Of a DNA stretch of 5,076 nucleotides, positions 1-5,076 are shown piece after piece. The notes beneath the pieces are model-generated. The model did no database searches, was not told the origin of the DNA, and was given only the letters and a program-made list of their open reading frames with translations. This DNA comes from Candidatus Nanohaloarchaea archaeon (GTDB taxonomy: Archaea; EX4484-52; GLR71), in contig DAOVWP010000052.1 in assembly GCA_030636615.1 (NCBI GenBank), positions 1-5,076 on the forward strand. Reading direction: 5' to 3'. Position numbers and translations under genes: made by a program. Numbering within the stretch: the first letter of the stretch is position 1; each line of letters starts with the position of its first letter.

Positions 1-948
1 AACTATATTGAGACCGTCTTTTCCAAGCACAAAGATCCCCGTAGCAAGAGCATCAGCAAAGGTTGCATTTTGACTGATTATAGTAACACTCATAGTCCCT
101 TTAGCAGAATAGCCGGATCTTGGATCCGCTATATGGGTAACTCGAGTGTTTTCAAGATCAAAGTATCGCTCATAGTCACCGGAAGTCACTACTGCAAGAT
201 CTTCTGATTCAATTATAGTTATGTAGTCTGTCTGATCCCGTGGATTCTGCAGGGCAAGAGTCCAGGGAATTTTATTAGGTTTAGTTCCGAAAGTCCTTAT
301 ATCACCACCGGCATCGACAAGAGCGGATTGTATTCCTTCGGATTTTAGTATAATGATTGCCCTATCAACTGCGTAACCTTTTGCAATTCCACCCAGGTTT
401 ATACTCATGTTAGGTCTCTTGAAAGCGACAGATTCTCTTGAGAGCCAAAGATGTTTTGATCCGACCAACTCAAGGGTTTCATCAATCTGCTCAGGTGTTG
501 GAAATACTTTTGTCTTTGATGCGGTAGACCACAGTTCAAGTATCGGGTTTACAGTTATGTCAAAAGCCCCGTCTGTCTGTTCGGCAACTTTTATCGATTC
601 TTCAATCACATAATAAAGCAGAGGATCAATTTTCATAAATAGGTTTGTATTATTCTGCGCAAAAGCATTAAGATTACTTAGATCACTTTCTGGGTTGTAT
701 ATGCTCATGACGGATTCGATTGTCTTCATTTCAGCAAAGGCGAGATCAATCGCATTATATGCCTGCTTTTCGTTGAGCGATACAACAGTTATTGTAACAT
801 CTGTTCCCATCAGGTTTTCTGTCTTTGAATAGATCTTACTTGCTGAAGAGTTCAGACAAACAAGTGCCAGAATTATCAATAGAAATATAAAAACAGTAAT
901 GAAAAGCTGTGAAAATATGAAATTTTTCAGGTCTGAAAAAAAAGTCAT
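1..948 (-). CDS. apbE: ApbE-family FAD:protein FMN transferase, membrane-anchored, 3' end outside window
   Basis: Transfers FMN from FAD to a threonine of target flavoproteins, acting on the outer face of the cytoplasmic membrane. Frame read on the reverse strand: ATG at 948-946, then 316 uninterrupted codons to the window edge. Family members are usually about 320-350 residues, so little is missing. Residues 11-31 form a hydrophobic segment after a short N-terminus. It could be a membrane anchor or a signal peptide (possible cut after SSA near residue 36); LALVC is a poor lipobox. Family motifs appear in order: MGTDVTI (47-53), MSIYNPESDLSNLN (81-94), DGAFDITVNPILELW (126-140), NLGGIAKGYAVDRA (184-197), DAGGDI (212-217), SGDYERYF (256-263), HIADPRSG (272-279) and ADALATGIFVLG (298-309). 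Asp299 and Thr303 in the last match the Mg-binding pair known in the family. An in-frame stop lies shortly upstream with no other ATG, so the start is firm, but no clear Shine-Dalgarno precedes it. Divergent from rnfC; likely flavinylates RnfG and RnfD. Confidence 0.95.
   Translation of the reverse strand, partial: MTFFSDLKNFIFSQLFITVFIFLLIILALVCLNSSASKIYSKTENLMGTDVTITVVSLNEKQAYNAIDLAFAEMKTIESVMSIYNPESDLSNLNAFAQNNTNLFMKIDPLLYYVIEESIKVAEQTDGAFDITVNPILELWSTASKTKVFPTPEQIDETLELVGSKHLWLSRESVAFKRPNMSINLGGIAKGYAVDRAIIILKSEGIQSALVDAGGDIRTFGTKPNKIPWTLALQNPRDQTDYITIIESEDLAVVTSGDYERYFDLENTRVTHIADPRSGYSAKGTMSVTIISQNATFADALATGIFVLGKDGLNIV
923..940. repeat. 18-bp inverted repeat, candidate operator
   Basis: TTTTTCAG at 923-930 and its exact reverse complement CTGAAAAA at 933-940 are separated by GT. 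The dyad lies over codons 3-8 of apbE and 44-61 bp before the rnfC ATG, where an operator for either divergent gene could sit. In apbE mRNA it could instead form a weak seven-pair hairpin with a GACC loop just after the start codon. The regulator is unknown. Part of the symmetry may come from runs of T and A in a Phe/Lys-rich coding stretch. Confidence 0.4.
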
Positions 949-983
949 AAAGTTTATATAGCCAGCAGGACTTATTAATATTT
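924..983 (+). promoter_or_regulatory. Candidate rnf operon promoter region in the apbE/rnfC divergent gap
   Basis: The gap between the two start codons is only 35 bp, so the rnfC promoter must use this AT-rich stretch and the 5' end of apbE. On the + strand there are several weak -10-like hexamers: CATAAA at 946-951, TTTATA at 953-958 and TATATA at 955-960. TTTTCA at 924-929 is a possible -35 box, 16 bp before CATAAA. None matches the sigma-70 consensus well, so the exact promoter is a guess. AGGA at 967-970 is the likely rnfC ribosome binding site, 13 bases before the ATG and so rather distant. TATTAATA at 973-980 is a perfect 8-bp palindrome. Confidence 0.3.
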
Positions 984-2315
984 ATGTCACTTCTTAAGCG
1001 AATCGCAAAGGTTTTGTTTTCTTCTGATATGGAAATCGATGATATGAAAGAGTTGACGAAAAATAAATATATCAAAAAGGGCAGGATGCCTGAAAAAGTG
1101 GTAGTATACTTTTCGCAACATATAGGTAAAGAGTCGGAGTGCTGTGTGTCCTGCGGAAATCATGTCAAAGAAGGACAGGTGATCGGCAAGGCCAGTGGTG
1201 TTTTGTCTTCAAATGTCCATGCGCCAATATCAGGTAAAGTTGTTGAGATCAAAAATTACAGGAATTCTACCGGACGCAGTGGGAAAGGTGTTATGATCGA
1301 GTCGGACGGGAAGGAAAAGGTGTGGAAGAAAAAAGATGCAGGAAACATCAGCAGTGAGAAGATAATCAAAGCAGTTGAGTCTGCAGGGGTTGTCGGGATG
1401 GGTGGCGCAACTTTTCCAACATATTTTAAGATGAATGGCGCGCTCAAGAGCAGGATTAAGGATTATATTGTGAACGGGGCAGAGTGCGAGCCATATATAA
1501 CGGCGGACCAGAGACTTATGGAAGAGAAGACAAAAGAGATATTTTGCGGAATTCAGCTGATGGTTAAAGCCACAAAGGCAAAACATGCGTATTTCGGGAT
1601 TGAAGATAATAAGAGATATGCAATCAGGAAATTCAAAGGTATTGCGATAAATCATGACTGGTTCGATGTAGAGGAGTTGGAAAGTAGATATCCACAGGGC
1701 GCAGAAAAAGAGATGATCAAAAACATACTGGGTAAAGAAGTTCCCTGCGGTGGTCTCCCAAGTGATGTCGGCGTAGCTGTAAATAATGTAGGAACTGTAT
1801 TTGCCGTGTATGAAGCGTTGTATTATAGTAAGCCGTTGATTGAGCGAGTGGTTACAGTCACAGGAAATGGTGTGAAAAACCCAAAAAACATTTTTGCAAA
1901 AATCGGTACTCCTGTCAAAGATCTGATTGATGAGTGCGGAGGGTACAAAAGTAATGTGTCAAAGATAATTGTTGGCGGACCTATGATGGGGTTTGCGCAA
2001 TCAGATGACAAGATATATGTAACAAAAGGTATGTCGTGCATACTTGTAATGAAAGGTTCTGATGATGATTCTGCGGAGGAAAGACCGTGCATAAGATGCG
2101 GCAGATGTATAGATGCCTGTCCTATGAAACTTAATCCATATATCATATCAGCATATTCACAGAGAGATAAGTTTGATGATGCAAAAGATGCAGGTGTCCT
2201 TAACTGTTATGAGTGTGGAAAGTGCGCGTTTGTGTGTCCTGTAAGGAGACCTATGACACAATATATGAGATATGCAAAAGAGGGAATCAAAAAGAGAGGC
2301 GATACTAAAAAATGA
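984..2315 (+). CDS. rnfC: Rnf complex subunit RnfC, NADH-binding, two 4Fe-4S clusters
   Basis: Peripheral subunit that exchanges electrons with NAD(H) on the cytoplasmic side of the Rnf complex. The protein has 443 residues, the usual size for short, clostridial-type RnfC. In order: an N-terminal barrel-sandwich domain with QHIG (45-48) and HAPISGKVVEI (79-89); a complex-I 51-kDa-like FMN/NADH-binding domain with GVVGMGGATFPT (135-146) and NGAECEPYITADQRLM (164-179); YPQGAEKEMI (236-245) and GGLPSDVGVAVNNVGT (256-271) leading into an SLBB-like region; then two ferredoxin motifs, Cys369/372/375/379 and Cys408/411/414/418, each CxxCxxCxxxCP. The long Glu-rich C-terminal repeats of proteobacterial RnfC are absent. 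Odd: the usual FxGGIHP motif near the N-terminus is replaced by FSSDMEI, and the first domain has Cys53, Cys54 and Cys57. The ATG at 984 has AGGA 13 bases upstream; the inner Met codons at residues 16 and 21 have no better site. The stop overlaps the rnfD start. Confidence 0.96.
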   Translation: MSLLKRIAKVLFSSDMEIDDMKELTKNKYIKKGRMPEKVVVYFSQHIGKESECCVSCGNHVKEGQVIGKASGVLSSNVHAPISGKVVEIKNYRNSTGRSGKGVMIESDGKEKVWKKKDAGNISSEKIIKAVESAGVVGMGGATFPTYFKMNGALKSRIKDYIVNGAECEPYITADQRLMEEKTKEIFCGIQLMVKATKAKHAYFGIEDNKRYAIRKFKGIAINHDWFDVEELESRYPQGAEKEMIKNILGKEVPCGGLPSDVGVAVNNVGTVFAVYEALYYSKPLIERVVTVTGNGVKNPKNIFAKIGTPVKDLIDECGGYKSNVSKIIVGGPMMGFAQSDDKIYVTKGMSCILVMKGSDDDSAEERPCIRCGRCIDACPMKLNPYIISAYSQRDKFDDAKDAGVLNCYECGKCAFVCPVRRPMTQYMRYAKEGIKKRGDTKK

Positions 2316-3238
2316 AGCTTGATCTGTCTGTGTCTCCGCACATAAAAACTAAAAGCAGTTCAAAAAAGATCATGTTCACAGTTATTTTTGCTCTTCTTTT
2401 TCCCTCTGTTGCAGGAATATATTATTTCGGTATGTCTGCCCTGTGGATACTTATCACCTGTATTGTATGCGCGCAGTTTACTGAGACTGTTGTACTAAGG
2501 ATGCAGAAAAAGGATACTAAAATCACTGGAGGCGCGATAATCACAGGGCTTATACTTGGATTAATTGTGCCGCCAAATGTGCCTTTGTGGCTGTGCGCAA
2601 TAGGAAGTTCTTTTGGTATTATAATCGGAAAAATGGTGTTTGGGGGTTCAGGAAGCAATATATTTAACCCCGCGCTTGTGGGCCGGGCGTTCATGGGCGC
2701 GGGATGGCCTGCTCTGATGAGTGTGTTTACAGATGTGCAGGATGTAGGCGCACCTTTGTGGAAAGATATTGCCGATGCAACCACTACTGCAACACCTCTT
2801 GTTTCAAAAGCAGGAGTTGATTCAGCTACGCTGTTTCTTGGATCGCATGGAGGATGTATTGGCGAGACATCTATACTTTTCATATTATTCGGCGGGTTAG
2901 TATTGCTGATAAAAAGACATATTGATTGGAGGATTCCTGCATGCATGATAGGTGCAGTGTTTGTACTGAGCGCAGTAAGCGGGACTGATCCAATGTACCA
3001 GATACTTGCAGGAGGGCTCATGTTTGGCGCGTTCTTCATTGCAACAGATTATGTCACAAGCCCGATGACAAAAAGAGGAAGAATCGTATATGCAGTTGTT
3101 ATAGGGTGCCTGGTGTTCCTTATGAGAAACTATGGGACTATGGCTGAGGGTGTTGCATATTCAATACTGTTTATGAATGCAATGGTGCCGCTGATAGATA
3201 GGTTTACGCAAAACAGGATCTTTGGTGATAAAGTATGA
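2312..3238 (+). CDS. rnfD: Rnf complex membrane subunit RnfD, covalent FMN
   Basis: Integral membrane subunit homologous to NqrB; passes electrons across the membrane through threonine-linked FMN. It has 308 residues and about nine or ten hydrophobic segments, including roughly 20-40, 42-62, 73-88, 91-110, 187-200, 207-222, 228-245, 257-271 and 276-296. Family signatures: SPHIKTK (8-14), GGSGSNIFNPALVGRAF (111-127), GCIGETSILFILFGG (181-195), IDWRIP (204-209) and FFIATDYVTSPMTKRGRI (241-258). The likely flavinylation site is Thr161 in DATTTATPL (155-163). It keeps the Asp, the spacing and the Ala-Thr of the ApbE target consensus Dgxtg(A/S)T but has Thr159 where Gly or Ser is usual. The ATG overlaps the rnfC stop as ATGA, and GAGAGG at 2294-2299 is a somewhat distant ribosome binding site, which suggests translational coupling. 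Confidence 0.95.
   Translation: MKLDLSVSPHIKTKSSSKKIMFTVIFALLFPSVAGIYYFGMSALWILITCIVCAQFTETVVLRMQKKDTKITGGAIITGLILGLIVPPNVPLWLCAIGSSFGIIIGKMVFGGSGSNIFNPALVGRAFMGAGWPALMSVFTDVQDVGAPLWKDIADATTTATPLVSKAGVDSATLFLGSHGGCIGETSILFILFGGLVLLIKRHIDWRIPACMIGAVFVLSAVSGTDPMYQILAGGLMFGAFFIATDYVTSPMTKRGRIVYAVVIGCLVFLMRNYGTMAEGVAYSILFMNAMVPLIDRFTQNRIFGDKV
3224..3229 (+). promoter_or_regulatory. Ribosome binding site deciding the rnfG start
   Basis: GGTGAT matches the 3' part of the AGGAGGTGAT anti-Shine-Dalgarno complement and lies five bases before the ATG at 3235. Together with the ATGA overlap with rnfD it favours that start over the Met codon at 3253 or the GTG codon at 3268. Confidence 0.55.
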
Positions 3239-3795
3239 AAAAAACAAATCATATGGATGGAGTTGGAGTGAACAGTAAAGATATAATTATCACAGGAGTT
3301 AAGCTTATGTTTATTGTAATGGTCTCAGTATCTATACTCAGCTATGTCAACAGCATAACTGAAGAGAGGATTGCAAATATAGAGAAAGAAAGATTTGAGC
3401 GCGGACTGCGGGAAGTCGTACCTTTAGCATATGACTTTGAGAAGATTGATGAGAATGTGTTTGTAGCATATAGTAAAGGCGGCAGCATCAGAGGGAAAAT
3501 ATATTTTGTTGAAAGCAAAGGGTATAATGGTGTAATTGAGATGCTTGTCGGGATTAATTCCGGAGGGAGAATAATAAAAGTGTCAGTTGTGAAACATATG
3601 GAAACACCTGGGCTTGGATCAAATGTTGATGATGAGGATTTCCTTAAACAGTTTGAAGGAAAAAGTATTGAGCAGATAGGTCTTGCAAAAAAAGGTTCAG
3701 GAGATATAGATGCAATAAGCGGGGCGACTACAAGCTCAAATGCAGTAATAAACGGAGTCAGAAGTGCAATAGAGATGTGGGGGGATGATAGATGA
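3235..3795 (+). CDS. rnfG: Rnf complex subunit RnfG, covalent FMN
   Basis: Single-span subunit homologous to NqrC that carries FMN bound to a threonine on the outer side of the membrane. It has 186 residues, a normal length. A short N-terminal tail is followed by one membrane helix (about 18-38), a charged helix with EERIANIEKERFERGL (43-58), and an FMN-binding domain. The signature TPGLGSNVDDEDFLKQF (124-140) and the flavinylation motif DAISGATTSSNAV (159-171) are intact. By comparison with NqrC, FMN should be on Thr165, the first Thr of SGATT. The product would be a substrate of the divergent ApbE. The start overlaps the rnfD stop as ATGA and the stop overlaps rnfE in the same way. Confidence 0.96.
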   Translation: MKKTNHMDGVGVNSKDIIITGVKLMFIVMVSVSILSYVNSITEERIANIEKERFERGLREVVPLAYDFEKIDENVFVAYSKGGSIRGKIYFVESKGYNGVIEMLVGINSGGRIIKVSVVKHMETPGLGSNVDDEDFLKQFEGKSIEQIGLAKKGSGDIDAISGATTSSNAVINGVRSAIEMWGDDR

Positions 3796-4418
3796 GTTCA
3801 GGCAATCTGGATATACTTACAAGAGGGATCCTGAAGAATAATCCTACATTTAAACTTATACTTGGACTGTGCCCGACACTTGCTGTGACGACATCTCTCA
3901 CAAACTCATTTACAATGGGTATTGCGACATCGTTTGTGTTGGTCCTCTCAAGCATAATAGTTTCAATGATAAAAGGTTTTGTGCCTGGAAAAATAAGGAT
4001 ACCTTCCTATATTGTGGTCATATCAACACTTGTCACTGTCGTTGACATGGCGCTGGCTGCAAGTGTGCCTGATGTGCATGAAAGACTTGGGATATATGTC
4101 CCTCTGATTGTTGTGAACTGTATAATACTGGGTAGGGCTGAAGCGTTTGCATCAAAAGAAAAAGTGTACAGGTCTGCGCTGGACGGGATAGGTATGGGTG
4201 TCGGGTTTATACTTTCAATATGCCTGATTGGTATAATAAGGGAGCTTTTCGGAACAGGAAGTATTGTGTTTTTCAATCAGATAATCATTGATACAGGAAT
4301 CACAAATATGCCGGTAGTGATGATACTTGGACCCGGGGCGTTCCTAACTCTTGGGCTTTTGCTGGCATTGTTCAATTATCTGAATAATAAAAATGGGGAG
4401 AGTGGTATAAATGGATGA
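3792..4418 (+). CDS. rnfE: Rnf complex membrane subunit RnfE
   Basis: Integral membrane subunit homologous to NqrD and paralogous to RnfA. RnfE and RnfA pair in opposite orientations and, in the related Nqr and Rnf structures, hold one Fe-S centre between them in the membrane. It has 208 residues with about six hydrophobic helices (near 20-36, 40-60, 69-90, 97-117, 132-152 and 172-196). The cluster ligands should be Cys27 in LGLCPTLAVTTS (24-35) and Cys110 in VVNCIILGRAEAFA (107-120); both are present. GIIRELFGTGS (147-157) is also typical. A G-rich site at 3779-3784 lies seven bases before the ATG, and the start overlaps the rnfG stop by ATGA. NqrD is the alternative name for this fold, but the Fe-S-bearing RnfC upstream makes it Rnf. 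Confidence 0.95.
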   Translation: MSSGNLDILTRGILKNNPTFKLILGLCPTLAVTTSLTNSFTMGIATSFVLVLSSIIVSMIKGFVPGKIRIPSYIVVISTLVTVVDMALAASVPDVHERLGIYVPLIVVNCIILGRAEAFASKEKVYRSALDGIGMGVGFILSICLIGIIRELFGTGSIVFFNQIIIDTGITNMPVVMILGPGAFLTLGLLLALFNYLNNKNGESGING

Positions 4419-4986
4419 TATAATAGTGATCATAATCAGCGCAATGCTTGTGAATAATATCATCCTTACAAAATTCCTTGGATTATGCCCGTTCTTCGGC
4501 GTTTCAAAGAAAACAAATTCTGCCCTGGCAATGAGTATTGCAGTCATATCTGTGATGGTCCTTACAGGGATGCTTACATGGATAATATACAGAATGGTGC
4601 TTGTACCTCTTTCACTTGAATATATGAAATATGTAGTATTTATCCTGTTTATTGCGAGCATGGTGCAGATAATCGAGATGATCATCAAAAAGTTTCACAA
4701 CAAGATGTATGAAGTGCTTGGTATATACCTGCCGCTGATAACTACAAATTGCGCTATAATGGGTGTGGCGCTGATCAATCTTGTAAGTGAATATAGTTTT
4801 GTTGAAGCTGTGGCAAACAGTTTTGGTACTGGTCTTGGTTTTATGCTTGCGCTGATGATTATGTCAGGTATACGGGAGCGGCTTGAGTTGTGCGATGTGC
4901 CGCAGAGTTTCAGAGGAGTGTCAATCGCCTTTATCATAGCGTTTATCCTTACGCTTAGTTTTGCAATTTTCGGAGGTCTGGTATAA
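4411..4986 (+). CDS. rnfA: Rnf complex membrane subunit RnfA
   Basis: Integral membrane subunit homologous to NqrE, partner of RnfE around the shared intramembrane Fe-S centre and part of the ion path. It has 191 residues, the standard length, with six helices (near 3-23, 37-60, 71-93, 101-124, 134-153 and 168-191). Signatures: NNIILTKFLGLCPFFGVSK (15-33) with ligand Cys26, LGIYLPLITTNCAIMGVAL (103-121) with ligand Cys114, SFGTGLGF (137-144) and IRERLELCDVP (154-164). It overlaps rnfE by 8 bp. GGGGAG at 4394-4399 provides a ribosome binding site 11 bases before the ATG. Its stop is one base from the proposed rnfB start. Confidence 0.96.
   Translation: MDDIIVIIISAMLVNNIILTKFLGLCPFFGVSKKTNSALAMSIAVISVMVLTGMLTWIIYRMVLVPLSLEYMKYVVFILFIASMVQIIEMIIKKFHNKMYEVLGIYLPLITTNCAIMGVALINLVSEYSFVEAVANSFGTGLGFMLALMIMSGIRERLELCDVPQSFRGVSIAFIIAFILTLSFAIFGGLV
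4972..4977 (+). promoter_or_regulatory. Ribosome binding site for rnfB
   Basis: GGAGGT inside the last codons of rnfA lies 10 bases before TTG at 4988. No ATG or GTG occurs in the rnfB frame near the rnfA stop, so this site is what supports TTG initiation there. Confidence 0.6.
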
Positions 4987-4987
4987 A

Positions 4988-5076
4988 TTGATTGAGTCAA
5001 TATTAATCTTTTCTGCAATTGGTCTGGCGCTTGGAATTGTACTTGCATACTGCTCGGAAAGATTCAAGGTCAAGAG
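4988..5076 (+). CDS. rnfB: Rnf complex subunit RnfB, N-terminal fragment, probable TTG start
   Basis: RnfB accepts electrons from ferredoxin and carries several Fe-S clusters in a cytoplasmic domain; only its N-terminal membrane anchor is in the window. The 29 complete codons encode a hydrophobic helix (about residues 2-21, IESILIFSAIGLALGIVLAY) followed by CSERFKVK. This is the expected RnfB pattern of one helix ending in a basic stretch of the kind SKKFKVE. The cluster motifs lie beyond the edge. TTG at 4988 is chosen because the resulting N-terminus (M-I-E-S) fits the family and GGAGGT lies at 4972-4977. Another in-frame TTG at 4961 would add nine residues and a longer overlap, and looks less likely. 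Identity also rests on position, as the sixth gene of a C-D-G-E-A-B operon. Confidence 0.88.
   Translation, partial: MIESILIFSAIGLALGIVLAYCSERFKVK

Noticed and set aside
114..128. Short inverted repeat CGGATC-TTG-GATCCG
   Set aside because: It falls in the codons for the conserved ApbE ADPRSG segment and has only 6-bp arms, so chance plus coding constraint explains it.
407..613. A 68-codon open frame on the + strand
   Set aside because: It lies wholly within apbE on the other strand, across the conserved NLGGIAKG and DGAFD regions, so apbE is the real gene.
922..940. Possible CodY box (AATTTTCWGAAAATT-like)
   Set aside because: Each half of the 923-940 dyad resembles half a CodY box, but a full 15-base alignment fails in its second half, so I do not assign the regulator.
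836..1075. A 79-codon open frame on the - strand across the apbE/rnfC gap
   Set aside because: It runs antisense to the rnfC start and overlaps apbE in another frame; its product is a low-complexity Phe/Ile/Ser-rich chain with no recognisable motif.
2422..3039. A 205-codon open frame on the - strand opposite rnfD
   Set aside because: It is antisense to a clear rnfD with all family motifs, its translation resembles no known family, and it has no gene-like context. It is a shadow of the biased codons of a membrane protein.
4987..5001. Small hairpin ATTGA-TTGAG-TCAAT over the rnfB start codon
   Set aside because: Five AT-rich base pairs are too weak to be a convincing translation control element.
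984..5076. Na+-translocating NADH:quinone reductase (Nqr) instead of Rnf
   Set aside because: The first gene has two CxxCxxCxxxCP motifs, as in RnfC and not NqrA, no NqrF is present, and the C-D-G-E-A-B order is that of Rnf.

Overview
This window holds the first five and a half genes of an Rnf operon, encoding the membrane-bound, ion-translocating ferredoxin:NAD+ oxidoreductase. The order is rnfC-rnfD-rnfG-rnfE-rnfA-rnfB on the + strand. A divergent apbE gene, encoding an FAD:protein FMN transferase, lies on the - strand and runs off the left edge. The C-D-G-E-A-B order, moderately AT-rich DNA with many ATA, AGA and GGA codons, and strong AGGAGG-type ribosome binding sites suggest an anaerobic member of the Clostridia. 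This is inference: there is no rRNA or other taxonomic marker here. Proteobacterial operons usually run A-B-C-D-G-E and Bacteroidetes operons B-C-D-G-E-A.

Layout: positions 948 to 1 (- strand) hold apbE, with 316 codons visible and only the C-terminal end missing. Positions 949-983 are a 35-bp divergent gap. Positions 984-4986 hold rnfC, rnfD, rnfG, rnfE and rnfA. The C/D, D/G and G/E junctions overlap by 4 bp and E/A by 8 bp. One base after the rnfA stop, rnfB begins, probably at a TTG codon at 4988, and continues past the right edge. No stretch over 300 bases lacks a gene. I see no RNA gene, mobile element, CRISPR array or terminator.

How the genes work together: RnfC is the NAD(H)-side peripheral subunit, with an FMN/NADH-binding fold and two 4Fe-4S cluster motifs. 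RnfD and RnfG carry threonine-linked FMN. RnfA and RnfE are paired six-helix membrane subunits, each supplying two cysteines for a shared intramembrane Fe-S centre. RnfB, mostly outside the window, takes electrons from ferredoxin. ApbE attaches FMN to the threonines of RnfG and RnfD, so enzyme and targets are encoded side by side.

The genes are a known system. The less ordinary details are an 18-bp inverted repeat inside the apbE start region just upstream of rnfC, the very small divergent gap with no clear ribosome binding site for apbE, and an RnfC N-terminus that lacks the usual GG[IV]HP motif and has a rearranged cysteine pattern.
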